A DNA stretch of 41,948 bases from contig JAKJFK010000001.1 in NCBI GenBank assembly GCA_022704925.1, forward strand, positions 1 through 41,948. Direction: 5' to 3'. Both the position numbers and the translations under genes were made by a program. This document shows positions 24,613-32,934 of this stretch, piece by piece. Origin of the DNA: a candidate division TA06 bacterium. GTDB taxonomy: Bacteria > Ratteibacteria > UBA8468 > MWAK01. Every line of letters starts with the position of its first letter. Within the stretch, counting starts at the first letter, position 1. Below the pieces are notes generated by a model that was given only the letters and a program-made list of their open reading frames with translations, had not been told where the DNA came from and ran no database searches.

Positions 24613-25959
24613 TTAAAGCAGTTCCCGCTCCGTTTCGGCGATGGCCTCCTCGATCATCCCGACGCCCTTGAGGGCCAGCTCCTCGTTGATGACCAGGGGC
24701 GGCGACATGCGCAGGATGTGGCCGGCCGGTATCCAGGCCAGCCCCTTGCGGAAGGCCTTCTGGTAGACCAGCTTCCCGGCCGCCTCGAAGGGCTCCTTGC
24801 TCTGCTTGTCCTTGACCAGCTCGACGCCGAAGAGGCAGCCGCGGCCGCGGACGTCGCCCACGATGCGGTACTTCTGTTTCATCGCCTCCAGCCGCTTCAT
24901 GATCACGGCCTCGATTTTCCGGGCGTTCTCCAGGAGCTTCTCCTCCTTGATGACCTTGAGGGTGGCCAGGGCCGCCGCGCAGGCCAGCGGGTTGCCGCCG
25001 AAGGATGAGGAGGCGCTGATCTTCTCCAGGTGCTCCTTGTAGGGTTCGCGCACCGCCATCACCGTCACCGGGAAACCGTTGCCCAGGCCCTTGCCCAGGG
25101 TGATGATGTCCGGCACCACCCCGTAATGGTCGCAGGCGAACCAATCGCCGGTGCGTCCCATGCCGGTGAGGATCTCGTCCAGGAAGAGGAGGATGCCCAG
25201 CTTCTCGAGGCGCTTCTTCAGTTCCGGGATGAACGCCTCGGGCGGGAAGACGCTGCCGGCCCAGCCCTGGATGGGTTCCATCACCACCGCCGCCACCCGG
25301 CCGGTGGTCTCCTCGCGGAGCACCTTTTCGGTGAAGTCCACGCAGTAGAGGTTGCAGGCGGGATGCTCCATCTTGAAGGGGCATCGGTAGCAGTTGGGCC
25401 GGGGCGCCAGGAAGAAGCCGGGGGAGCGGATGCCCTTGTCCGGGCTCATGCCGGCCAGGGAGACCGAGCCGAGCGTCTTGCCATGGAAGTCCTTCCAGAA
25501 GGAGAGAAACTCGAAGCGGCCGGTGATGGCCCGGGCGGCCCGCAGGCCGGCCTCGACCGCCGGGGTCCCGTCGGAATAGAACTGGACGCCGCTGATGTCC
25601 CCGGGCAGGACGTCCACCAGCAGTTCCAGCGCCTCGACTTTGACCGAGGCGGTGAAGTCATGGGCGTTCCAGAGCCGGTCGGCCATCCGCTTGAGCGCCT
25701 CGGCGATCTTGGGATGGGCGTGGCCGCAGCCGGTCACGTAGATGCCGGAGGAGAAGTCGATGTAGGTGTTGCCGTCGGCGTCGCGCAGGAAAGGACCGCG
25801 CCCCTCCTCGAAGACGACCGGGAAGAGCTGGACCTGGGAGGAGAAGCCCTTCATGTACTTCTCGGCCCGGCCGTGGATCTCCCGGGATCGGGGCCCGGGC
25901 AGTTCCGGGCTTACTATCCGGGGTGGGTTCTGCACGTAGTCGGAGTACCATTCAGCCAT
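24613..25959 (-). CDS. Class III (PLP) aminotransferase
   Basis: PLP-fold-type-I enzyme moving amino groups between an omega-amine or amino acid and a keto acid or aldehyde. The PLP lysine is K290 in TLGKGLGNGFP and the ring-nitrogen Asp is D261 in LFLDEILTGMGRTG; ADGNTYIDFSSGI and SSSFGGNPLACAAA are also typical. The CYRCPF and CNLYC cysteines (190, 193, 202, 206) recur in the GABA/AGXT2 branch. Length is 448 residues. The start overlaps the kinase stop by 8 bp, so it is the last gene of the sugar operon and translation is probably coupled. It could transaminate an aldehyde released by the pathway's aldolase. A deleted copy of its 3' end sits at 19167. GABA, ornithine or taurine are alternative substrates. 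Confidence 0.88.
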   Translation of the reverse strand: MAEWYSDYVQNPPRIVSPELPGPRSREIHGRAEKYMKGFSSQVQLFPVVFEEGRGPFLRDADGNTYIDFSSGIYVTGCGHAHPKIAEALKRMADRLWNAHDFTASVKVEALELLVDVLPGDISGVQFYSDGTPAVEAGLRAARAITGRFEFLSFWKDFHGKTLGSVSLAGMSPDKGIRSPGFFLAPRPNCYRCPFKMEHPACNLYCVDFTEKVLREETTGRVAAVVMEPIQGWAGSVFPPEAFIPELKKRLEKLGILLFLDEILTGMGRTGDWFACDHYGVVPDIITLGKGLGNGFPVTVMAVREPYKEHLEKISASSSFGGNPLACAAALATLKVIKEEKLLENARKIEAVIMKRLEAMKQKYRIVGDVRGRGCLFGVELVKDKQSKEPFEAAGKLVYQKAFRKGLAWIPAGHILRMSPPLVINEELALKGVGMIEEAIAETERELL

Positions 25960-27367
25960 CGTTTTCTCCCTCTTTTTCGAGTTGCCGCTTGAGACGGCGG
26001 TAGAGTTCGTATTTTTTGACGTAAGCTTCGGTCCGGCCGGGGTGGGGCCGGAAACGGCGCCCGGCCAATTTGAAGCGGCTCTCCGGATGGCGTCCGGAGA
26101 GGCCGGCCAGGGCCAGCCGGGCCGCGCCGCGGCCGGCCGCCTCGCTGATCTCCGGCACCGTCACTTCCAGGCCGGTGATGTCGGCCAGGAGGCGGGGCAG
26201 GCTGGTTTGCCGGACCGGGCCGCCGATGGCGACCAGTTTTCTGACCCGGTCCCCGCCCAGCCGGGGGGCGGCTAAATCCAGGTACTCCCGGATCTGGAGG
26301 CCGAGTGTTTCCATGACCGCCCGGAGGATCTCGGCCGGTCCGTCGGCCAGGCCCAGGTTCAGGAGTCCGCCCCGGCCCCGGATGAAGTTGGGCAGGACCA
26401 GGACCGGCGAGGGCGTTTCGCCTTCGGCCGGCCGGGTTTGTTTCAGGTTGCGGCTGAACCAATCGTAAAGAATTCCGCCGTTGCTGGCCGCACCCATCAG
26501 GCCGAAACGGCCCGGCAGCAGGTGCGGCCCGGGCGCCAGCCGCCGGGCCGGGTCGTAGACCGGCCGCCGGGTGGTGATCAGGATTACCCAGGCGGTGCCG
26601 CAGGAGACCAGGGCGGTTCCGGCCGCCGCGGCCCCGGCGCCCAGTGCGGCGCAGTACTGGTCGTGACCGCCGGCGAAGACCGGCGTGCCCGCGGACAGGC
26701 CCAGTTGGCGGGCGGCCGCCGCGGTCAGCCGGCCGCCGCAGGCGTCGGCCGGGATGACCTCCGGCAGCATTGAGCTTTTCAGGCCGGCCAGGTCGAGCAG
26801 TTCCGGATCCCAGCGGCCGGTCCGGATGTTGAAGAGATTGGTCATGGCCGCCGAGGTCGGATCGAGGAAGAATTCGCCGGTGAGTCGATAATTCAGGTAA
26901 TCGGCCACGAAGGCCAGCCGCCGGGTGTGCCGCCAGACCTCCGGTTCCTCCTGCTGCAGCCAGCGGCAGAGGGTGAGCGGCGAGCCGCCGTAGAGTCGCC
27001 AGCCGGTTTTCCGGTAGAAACGGCCGGCCCCGAAGCGGCGGTTGAGCTCCGCGGCGATGTCGGGCGCGCGGTTGTCGAGCCAGGTGACGGCCGGTCGCAG
27101 GGGGCGCCCGTTCCTGTCGAGCGGAACGAAGGTGCCGCCCTGGGAACTGCCGGCCAGGCCGATGGTTCCCAGGCGCGTTTTCAGGCCGCGGAGACTCCGG
27201 GCCAGGGCCAGGAACCAGTCATCGGCCGGCTGTTCGGCCCAGCCGGGCCGGGGAAATTTCAGGCCGGTCGGTCGGGCGGCCGCGGCCTTCAAGACCAGCC
27301 GGTCGTCGTAAAGGAAGGCCTTGGTGTTGGTGGTGCCGCTGTCGAAGCCCAGGAAGAGATCGGCCAT
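25952..27367 (-). CDS. FGGY-family carbohydrate kinase
   Basis: Phosphorylates a ketose or polyol using ATP. The 471-residue protein has the actin-fold phosphate loop FLGFDSGTTNTKA, a VTWLDNRA segment, the catalytic base D236 in AGGHDQY, the LVSCGTAWV loop and a C-terminal LVAIGGPVRQ adenosine motif. Xylulokinase is the closest well-known type, with rhamnulokinase and fuculokinase as alternatives; specificity cannot be read. It begins 3 bases after the isomerase stop and overlaps the aminotransferase by 8 bases, so it belongs to the DeoR operon. It would act on the isomerase product and feed the aldolase (inference). Confidence 0.88.
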   Translation of the reverse strand: MADLFLGFDSGTTNTKAFLYDDRLVLKAAAARPTGLKFPRPGWAEQPADDWFLALARSLRGLKTRLGTIGLAGSSQGGTFVPLDRNGRPLRPAVTWLDNRAPDIAAELNRRFGAGRFYRKTGWRLYGGSPLTLCRWLQQEEPEVWRHTRRLAFVADYLNYRLTGEFFLDPTSAAMTNLFNIRTGRWDPELLDLAGLKSSMLPEVIPADACGGRLTAAAARQLGLSAGTPVFAGGHDQYCAALGAGAAAAGTALVSCGTAWVILITTRRPVYDPARRLAPGPHLLPGRFGLMGAASNGGILYDWFSRNLKQTRPAEGETPSPVLVLPNFIRGRGGLLNLGLADGPAEILRAVMETLGLQIREYLDLAAPRLGGDRVRKLVAIGGPVRQTSLPRLLADITGLEVTVPEISEAAGRGAARLALAGLSGRHPESRFKLAGRRFRPHPGRTEAYVKKYELYRRLKRQLEKEGENDG

Positions 27368-27370
27368 CTT

Positions 27371-28774
27371 TTATCCTTCTTCTCCGACTTCGAAGGCCGG
27401 CCGGCCAAGTTGTTCCGCCAGCAGCCGCAGGGCCGGCCGCTGGTCTCCGTAAGCCAGGCCCAGGTGATGGGTGCCCCCCAGCCGGCTGTAGCCGGTGAGA
27501 AAATTCTCCACCCGGCCGGGGATTTTCAGCATGAAGTTGGGAACGTCCAGCCCGGGGAACCAGGGTTTGGCCAGGACCCGGCCGCGGGCCATGATGAAGT
27601 TCAATCCGTCGCGGCCGGGCGCCAGGTTGAGAAGCGTGACCGGCCCCGGCTTGAGCTGGAAGAGCAGGCTGGTGGTGGCCAGGCCGGGCTTGATCAGCGA
27701 CATCTCCTTGCGGGCCAGCCGGACCGATTTCGGGTCGCGGGCCAGGTTGGGATTGCTTTCGCCCATGTGGGACATGAAGATCCGGTCGTTCCGGTAGTCG
27801 GTGGTGAACATCTCGACGAAGTTGCCGGCGCCGGCCAGGCCGTGCAGAATCAGCACCGCCGCCGCGCAGAGGATATCGCCCTCGCCGCCGTAGCCCAGTC
27901 CTTCGGCCATCAGCTTGGAGATGGCGGCGAAGGGAATCGCCTCGGCCCCCTCCGCTCCCTCGAAGGCCATGAAATTGATGCCCAGTCCGTTCAGGCGCTC
28001 TTCGGCCACCAGGCGCCGCAGGCCCAGTTCCAGGCGGGCCGCCTGCCGGCGGGTGGCCGGGTCAAGCTTCGGGTCCACCCGGAAACGCCGGTTCTCCGCG
28101 GCCACCAGCCCCTGGATTTCCTTCTCCGGAACCGCGCGTGAGCATTCGGACAGACGGCTTACCGGCAGGTCGACCGCCTGCGGTCCGAGTTGTTCGCGCA
28201 GCCGGCGGTCGTCCCAGGCGAAATCGCCCATGTCTTCAAAACGGCCGCCCAGCCGGCCCAGGCGCGCGCGGCCCAGCCGGCCGGCCGCGGCGGCCGCCCG
28301 GCACCAGTCGTTCACCCCGGCCCGGGCCGCGGCGTCCCGGTAGTGGCCGGTGATCAGGTGGAAGGCCAGGCCTTCCCGCCGCATGACGCTGGCCAGATCC
28401 TGGACGCCGTGCATGCCATGGTTTTTGAACATGTCCGCGCCCGAAAATTCCGTTCCGACCGTCTCCAGTTTCTGGGTGTTCCAGACCAGGATCGGCCGGC
28501 CTCCGAGTTTTTTGAGCGCCGGCGCGATGATCAGGCTCGGGCTGTAGGAGAGGAAGACCAGGATTACCCCGTCGACGCCGGCGGCGGCCAGTTTTTCGAC
28601 GGCCGCCTCCATCTCCGGCCGGGTGCAGACGACCGGCACGTGGGTCAGCTCGAGTTCCCGTTCGAGGCGGCCGGCCAGTTCCCTGGAGAAGGTCTCCAGT
28701 CCGGCTACCAGCTCCGGGACCTTCCGGCGGTAAAGTTCGGCGGTCAGGCCGATCAGCCCGATCCGGGGTTTCAT
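27371..28774 (-). CDS. L-fucose/L-arabinose isomerase family protein
   Basis: A 467-residue protein of the FucI/AraA superfamily, which interconverts aldoses and ketoses with a divalent metal. It starts PRIGLIGLTAELY and contains VDGVILVFLSYSPS, then WNTQKLE, HGMHGVQDLA, FEDMGDFAWDD, a central INFMAFEGAEGAEAIPF and GEGDILCAAAVLILHGL, matching the overall FucI-like plan. The catalytic Glu and Asp could not be fixed with certainty, though GYGGEGDILCA and FVEMFTTDY are likely metal-site segments. AAGGAGATG precedes the start, 38 bases after the aldolase. Substrate is unknown; it is shorter than classical FucI (about 590), so it belongs to the shorter branch of uncertain specificity. Confidence 0.82.
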   Translation of the reverse strand: MKPRIGLIGLTAELYRRKVPELVAGLETFSRELAGRLERELELTHVPVVCTRPEMEAAVEKLAAAGVDGVILVFLSYSPSLIIAPALKKLGGRPILVWNTQKLETVGTEFSGADMFKNHGMHGVQDLASVMRREGLAFHLITGHYRDAAARAGVNDWCRAAAAAGRLGRARLGRLGGRFEDMGDFAWDDRRLREQLGPQAVDLPVSRLSECSRAVPEKEIQGLVAAENRRFRVDPKLDPATRRQAARLELGLRRLVAEERLNGLGINFMAFEGAEGAEAIPFAAISKLMAEGLGYGGEGDILCAAAVLILHGLAGAGNFVEMFTTDYRNDRIFMSHMGESNPNLARDPKSVRLARKEMSLIKPGLATTSLLFQLKPGPVTLLNLAPGRDGLNFIMARGRVLAKPWFPGLDVPNFMLKIPGRVENFLTGYSRLGGTHHLGLAYGDQRPALRLLAEQLGRPAFEVGEEG

Positions 28775-28812
28775 GTCATCTCCTTTTTTCGAGGTCTGAT
28801 GAGAGCCGTTTT

Positions 28813-29577
28813 TCAGACGGCCGCGGCCGCCTTCAGCTGTTGGATGAACCGGTCCGGTTTCCGGGCCTGGATGACGTTGCGGCCGAAGACCAGCCCGGCG
28901 GCGCCGGCCCGGAAGGCATTGCGGGCCAGGGCCAGGGCGTCGGCCTCGTTTTTGAACTTGGCCCCGCCGAGGGCGAAGACCGGGATCGGCACCCCGGCGA
29001 CCACCTCGTTGAAGCGCGGGCCGGTGTAGTAGGTTTTGATCAGGTCGGCGCCCAGCTCCCAGGCGATCCGGATCGCCTCCTTGATGTGCCGGTGCAGGCG
29101 TTCGGTCTCGGTGAGGGGGATGAGCGGAATGACCTCCCCGACGAGCGGCAGGCCGGCCCGTTCCTTCTGGCGGGCGATCTTGGTGAAGACCCTGACGTTC
29201 TCGGCGTCGGTCTTTTCGCAGCCGCTCTGGAGGGTCAGGTTGGCCAGGACCAGGTCGGCGCCCAGCGCCAGGGCCTCTTCGGCCTCCAGGGTCGGGTGGG
29301 TGTGGGCCTCCCGGTATTGCCAGGGCATGCAGAGGGCGGTCGTCCAGTTGACCCGGAGGATCAGCGAGGGGCCCTCCTTCCGGTAGAAGACCGGCTTGAC
29401 GCGCGAAAGCACGAAGGGACTCATCAGGATGGCGTCGGCCGAGGCGACCTGGCGGGCGGTTTCAGCCAGGTCGACCAGGCCGGGAATGGGACCGAAGTAC
29501 TGGCCATGGTCGATGGCCACCACGATCGGCTTGCCGTTCGAGAAAAGGCGGGCGGTTCGGATTTCCTTTCCGGTCAT
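28813..29577 (-). CDS. Class I aldolase, DhnA/LsrF/FbaB type
   Basis: A 254-residue TIM-barrel aldolase forming a Schiff base. VVAIDHGQYFGPIPGL is the typical first strand, and the Schiff-base lysine is K181 in LGADLIKTYYTG; a phosphate-binding FALGGAKFKNEADAL and GAAGLVFGRNVIQ follow. Relatives split or transfer DHAP-type units from fructose bisphosphate, tagatose bisphosphate, phospho-AI-2, sulfofructose phosphate or ketose 1-phosphates. The start overlaps the deoR stop by four bases (ATGA). In context it should cleave the phosphorylated ketose made by the isomerase and kinase. This differs from the textbook fucose/rhamnose arrangement, which uses a class II zinc aldolase. Confidence 0.85.
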   Translation of the reverse strand: MTGKEIRTARLFSNGKPIVVAIDHGQYFGPIPGLVDLAETARQVASADAILMSPFVLSRVKPVFYRKEGPSLILRVNWTTALCMPWQYREAHTHPTLEAEEALALGADLVLANLTLQSGCEKTDAENVRVFTKIARQKERAGLPLVGEVIPLIPLTETERLHRHIKEAIRIAWELGADLIKTYYTGPRFNEVVAGVPIPVFALGGAKFKNEADALALARNAFRAGAAGLVFGRNVIQARKPDRFIQQLKAAAAV

Positions 29578-30350
29578 TTTCCCTCCGTGAGGATGATTTT
29601 CAACCCGGCCCGCCGCAGGCGGCTCAATTCCCGCGGGTCGGCGCCCCGGTCGGTGATCAGGCAGTCGATCTTCTTAAGCGTGCCGTAAGGGATGAGCGTT
29701 GTGCGGCCGATCTTGCTGCGGTCGGCCAGCACCACCACCACTTGGCTGATCCGCATGGCGGTCTCCTCGATCCGGGCCGAGTCGACGTCGGTGGTGGTCA
29801 GGCCGTCGGCGGCGGTCAGGCCGTCGATGCCCAGGAAGGCCTTGTTGAGATGAAACTTTTCCAGCTCGGCCAGGACGGCCGGGCTGAAGAAATCGAGCAG
29901 CTCCCGGCGCAGGAAGCCGCCGAGCAGGAAGATCTTCAGGCTTTGATTGCGCTGGAGTTCGCCGGCGGCCGGCAGCGAGTTGGTGACCACGGTGAAGGTC
30001 CGGTCGGTCCGGCCGATGAGCCGGGCCATTTCCCGGGCGGTGGTGCCGGAGTCCAGGAAGATGGTGTCCCCCTCTTTCAGCAGGGCCAGGGCGCGCCGGG
30101 CGATGGCTGCCTTGGCCGCCCGGTTCCGCTCGGCCTTGCGCGGGAAGAGAAATTCGTCCGGAATGTCCTGACGGACCGCCCCGCCGTAGGTGCGGACCAG
30201 GAAACCGGTCTTCTCCAGGCGTTCCAGATCGCGGCGGATCGTGGCCGTGGAAGCGCCGGTCCGGCGGACCAGCGCCGCCACCGAAACCAGGTTTTCCTCT
30301 TCCAGCGCCCGGCGGATCAGGTCGGTCCGGCGCAGTTGGCCGATGCCCAT
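29574..30350 (-). CDS. DeoR-family transcriptional repressor
   Basis: A 258-residue regulator. Residues about 8-60 form the DeoR winged helix (LIRRALEEENLVSVAALV, then ASTATIRRDLERLEKTGFL and TYGGAV). The C-terminal DeoRC domain has FLDSGTTAREMARLI, VVTNSL, LLGGFLRRELLDFFSP and DRSKIGRTTL, a sugar-phosphate-sensing domain. It is the first gene of the operon and overlaps the aldolase by four bases, so it probably represses its own operon and responds to a phosphorylated intermediate. No Shine-Dalgarno is visible before the ATG: the promoter -10 region ends 9 bases upstream, making the transcript nearly leaderless. Confidence 0.9.
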   Translation of the reverse strand: MGIGQLRRTDLIRRALEEENLVSVAALVRRTGASTATIRRDLERLEKTGFLVRTYGGAVRQDIPDEFLFPRKAERNRAAKAAIARRALALLKEGDTIFLDSGTTAREMARLIGRTDRTFTVVTNSLPAAGELQRNQSLKIFLLGGFLRRELLDFFSPAVLAELEKFHLNKAFLGIDGLTAADGLTTTDVDSARIEETAMRISQVVVVLADRSKIGRTTLIPYGTLKKIDCLITDRGADPRELSRLRRAGLKIILTEGK

Positions 30351-30359
30351 ATGGATTAT

Positions 30360-30410
30360 ATTATTATCTTTTTGTTTGTTTTATGTCAAGTTTTGATTGA
30401 TTTTGATTGT
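30360..30410 (-). promoter_or_regulatory. deoR operon promoter with tandem 10-bp operator-like repeats
   Basis: On the minus strand a perfect TTGACA (30384-30389) is followed after 18 bases by AATAAT (30360-30365); TAATAA at 17 and TATAAT at 23 bases are alternatives. Directly upstream of the -35 box are two 10-base repeats, 30391-30400 and 30401-30410, differing at one base (plus-strand TTTTGATTGA and TTTTGATTGT), spaced one helical turn. T-rich direct repeats of this kind are usual DeoR-family operators. The whole block is A+T-rich. Confidence 0.55.
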
Positions 30411-30418
30411 TTGGCAAA

Positions 30419-30436
30419 CCGGCCCGTTTCGGCCGG
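30419..30436 (-). terminator. Hairpin between URO-D D and deoR
   Basis: CCGGCC (30419-30424) pairs with GGCCGG (30431-30436) around 6 bases, followed on the minus strand by TTTG. It lies 15 bases after the URO-D D stop and just upstream of the deoR promoter, so it would separate the two minus-strand units. Stem length is only 6 bp. Confidence 0.4.
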
Positions 30437-30451
30437 GAGTGAGCCTTGTTT

Positions 30452-31441
30452 TCAGCCGGCGGCCCGGCGGCACCAGCCGGCCAGGCGGACGAGATAGTCG
30501 CGGTATTCGGCCAGGGAGACGCCCGGGGGTGTCTGGTGGTCCACGCCGGGAACGTAGCCGCCCCCGGCCATGACCGGTCGGAGGCGTTCGAACTCGGCCT
30601 CCACGGCCGCCTCACCCCGGTTGAGGACCATCTTGTCGAAGGCGCCGATGAATCGGTGGCGTGGATGGCGCCGGCGCAGCTCGACGATGTCCACGCCGGC
30701 CTGGTGCTCCAGGGGCAGGAAGGCATCCACGCCGGTCGGCGCGAACCACTCCAGCAGGGGGCCGATCTGGCCGTCGGAGTCGATTACCGCCGGCCAGCCG
30801 AACTCCTTCAGGCGGGGGACGATGCGCCGGTAGTAGGGGGAAATGAACTCGTCGAAGGTCTTGCGGGAGAGCATCGGGCCGTGGTTGTACGACATGTCCT
30901 CGCTGAAGAGGACCAGTTCCGGGCGGATTGTTTGCCGGGCCGCCTCGAGGATCCGGAGGTGGTAATCGGCGAGGTCCTCGATTATCAGGCGCATCGCCTC
31001 CGGGTGATCGTAGAAGGCGTAGAGGTGGGCCTCGATGCCGAAGAGTATGCGCGGAAACCAGAAGGGGCCCTCGAGGATCAGGCCGGTGACGATGTCGCGG
31101 TTTCGCTGGGCGTCGGCCGCTTCGGCCAGCCAGGCGGTGGCCTGGCCGGTGCCGGGGTAGAGGAAGTCCTTGAGGCGCCGGTAGCCTTCCAGGTCGGCGA
31201 TCAGCCGGTCCGCTTTTTCGAGCTGGCCGTACTCGGGGCGCATGGCGCTGAGTTTCCTTATCTGGAAACGGTCCAGTCCGAACCAGTCCTGGATCGCGAC
31301 CACGGCGGTAAGCTCGGCCGGCAACCCCTCGGTCCGCCAGCGCTTGATGGTCTGGTCCCACCAGGGGGCCCACTCGACCACCGGCAGCCGGTCGACCGGC
31401 TGGAATTCGAACGTCCGGGTAAAGCGTTCGCGGTTGGTCAT
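30452..31441 (-). CDS. URO-D-fold protein D
   Basis: A 329-residue URO-D superfamily protein, the shortest of the six. It begins MTNRERFTRTFEFQPVDRLP, has FSEDMSYNHGP (residues 179-189), the metal-site region D221-S-D223-G224 and the C-terminal GGYVPGVDHQTPPGVS. It belongs with B and F by both motifs; the FSEDM segment is nearly identical to F (FSEDMAY). HemE's arginine motif is absent. The gene follows the FAD-linked dehydrogenase with a gap of 7 bases, so the two should be co-transcribed and coupled. That pairing suggests the dehydrogenase and URO-D enzyme act on the same or successive 2-hydroxyacid-like compounds (inference). Product unknown. Confidence 0.75.
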   Translation of the reverse strand: MTNRERFTRTFEFQPVDRLPVVEWAPWWDQTIKRWRTEGLPAELTAVVAIQDWFGLDRFQIRKLSAMRPEYGQLEKADRLIADLEGYRRLKDFLYPGTGQATAWLAEAADAQRNRDIVTGLILEGPFWFPRILFGIEAHLYAFYDHPEAMRLIIEDLADYHLRILEAARQTIRPELVLFSEDMSYNHGPMLSRKTFDEFISPYYRRIVPRLKEFGWPAVIDSDGQIGPLLEWFAPTGVDAFLPLEHQAGVDIVELRRRHPRHRFIGAFDKMVLNRGEAAVEAEFERLRPVMAGGGYVPGVDHQTPPGVSLAEYRDYLVRLAGWCRRAAG

Positions 31442-31448
31442 CGGCCGA

Positions 31449-32879
31449 TCATCCTTTCACCAGTTCGCGGGGGAAGATGGTGTCCAACCCCAGGATTCCG
31501 GCCGGGTCGAGGACCTTCTTGACCGCCACCATCTGGGCGATGCCCTCCCGGCCGTACATGAGTTCCAGCCACTGGTACTTGATTTTGCCGATCCCGTGCT
31601 CGGCGGCGATGGTGCCTCCCAGCGCGATGACCTTGAGGGCCGCCTCCCGGTAGAGACCGTAGGCCTCCTCCCGTTCGGCCTCGTTCTTCGGGAAGAAGTT
31701 GAAGTGGAGGTGATTCTCGCCGATGTGGCCGAAGAGGACCGTCTCCAGATGGCGGTTGGCGGAACGCATCTCCTGGTAAAAGCGGTAGAGCTCGTGGAAG
31801 TGGCGGCCCGGCACGGCGAAATCAAGCGAGACCTTGAGCGACTTGATGGTTTTGAAGTAGTTGTTGATGTTCTCCGGGAGCCGGTGACGGAAGCCGATCA
31901 GCTTTTCGTAGGCGGCCGGGTCGGCCCCGACCCAGGTATCGACCAGCGGGTACTTCTCCAGGATCTCCAGCCAGGTTTCCAGTTCGCCGGCCAGACCCTC
32001 GACGTAGAAGGCGAACCGGGCTTCGGCCGGGATCTGGGGGAAATCCTGGACCAGGAAGTCCAGGCTGTGCCGGTCGAAATACTCCAGGGAGAGGGTTTCG
32101 AGTTTCCGCTGACCGCGGATCTCCTCCAGCAGCGGCAGCATTCGTGCCTCGTCGGAGAGGAAGAGAAGCATGATCATGCGCGGCGGCAGGGCCGGGATCA
32201 GTTTCACCTCGACCTCGGTGAAGACGGCCAGCGTGCCTTCCGAGCCGATGAAGAGGTCGATGGCGTCCAGGCCCGGGCGCGAGAAGTAACCGGCCGAGCA
32301 CTTGATTTCCGGCGTGCGGTAGTCGGGGATCCGGATCACCTTGTTCCCGATTTCCAGACGGCCGTTGGCATCGGCCCTGACCTCGCCCCGGCGCAGGTCG
32401 ATCACCTCGCCGTCGGAGAGGACCAGGCGCAGGCGGTTTACGTACTGGCGGGTCGGTCCGAAGCGGTAACTGTACTCGCCGGAGGCGTTGGTGGAGACAT
32501 TGCCGGAGATCATGGCCGTGCGTTCGGTGGGGAAGGGCGGATAGAAGCGGCCGACCCGGTCGATCGCCGCCAGGAACTTCTCGACCACCACGCCGGCCTG
32601 GAGAGAGGCCCGCTGCGCGGCTGGATCGATCGTCAGGATGCGGTCGAGCCGTTCCACTGAAATGATGCGGCCGCCGACCGGGATGCGGCCGGCCACGGTC
32701 CCGGTGCCGCCGGCCGAGATGGTGAGCGGCTGTCCGGCCTCACTGCATTCCGTCAGCACCCGGACAACTTCGGATTCGTTTTCAGGCAGATAGAGACCGT
32801 CGGCCGCGCCCCGGCGGAAGTTGGAACTGTCCTCCAGGTAGCCGGCGATTTCTTCCGGAGCGTTCTTATAGATTATCAT
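31449..32879 (-). CDS. FAD-linked 2-hydroxyacid dehydrogenase (GlcD/lactate dehydrogenase type)
   Basis: A 476-residue flavoprotein of the vanillyl-alcohol-oxidase fold. The N-terminal FAD domain has the PP-loop TISAGGTGTVAGRIPVGG and MISGNVSTNASG; the C-terminal substrate domain has LFGHIGENHLHFNFFP (metal-binding histidines) and a closing AEHGIGKIK. Relatives oxidise lactate, glycolate or 2-hydroxyglutarate and pass electrons to an electron-transfer flavoprotein or quinone. No iron-sulfur partner gene lies beside it, unlike GlcDEF or LldEFG sets. It starts the operon with URO-D D and is divergent from a Gfo/Idh dehydrogenase. No Shine-Dalgarno is visible, so translation may be leaderless. 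Confidence 0.85.
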   Translation of the reverse strand: MIIYKNAPEEIAGYLEDSSNFRRGAADGLYLPENESEVVRVLTECSEAGQPLTISAGGTGTVAGRIPVGGRIISVERLDRILTIDPAAQRASLQAGVVVEKFLAAIDRVGRFYPPFPTERTAMISGNVSTNASGEYSYRFGPTRQYVNRLRLVLSDGEVIDLRRGEVRADANGRLEIGNKVIRIPDYRTPEIKCSAGYFSRPGLDAIDLFIGSEGTLAVFTEVEVKLIPALPPRMIMLLFLSDEARMLPLLEEIRGQRKLETLSLEYFDRHSLDFLVQDFPQIPAEARFAFYVEGLAGELETWLEILEKYPLVDTWVGADPAAYEKLIGFRHRLPENINNYFKTIKSLKVSLDFAVPGRHFHELYRFYQEMRSANRHLETVLFGHIGENHLHFNFFPKNEAEREEAYGLYREAALKVIALGGTIAAEHGIGKIKYQWLELMYGREGIAQMVAVKKVLDPAGILGLDTIFPRELVKG

Positions 32880-32885
32880 TTTTAT

Positions 32886-32915
32886 ATTTTAACCCAAACG
32901 ATTGACGGAAACCAA
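32886..32915 (-). promoter_or_regulatory. Promoter candidate for the FAD dehydrogenase, leaderless
   Basis: On the minus strand, TTGGTT (32910-32915), 18-base spacer and TAAAAT (32886-32891). The ATG at 32879 lies 6 bases beyond the -10 box, so transcription would begin at or beside the start codon. It overlaps the divergent promoter on the plus strand. The -35 match is poor. Confidence 0.4.
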
Positions 32916-32930
32916 AATTTCTGTTATCTT
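32902..32930 (+). promoter_or_regulatory. Promoter of the Gfo/Idh gene
   Basis: TTGACG (32902-32907), exactly 17 bases, TATCTT (32925-32930). Transcription should start near 32937, within the palindrome described next. Confidence 0.6.
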
Positions 32931-32934
32931 TTTT

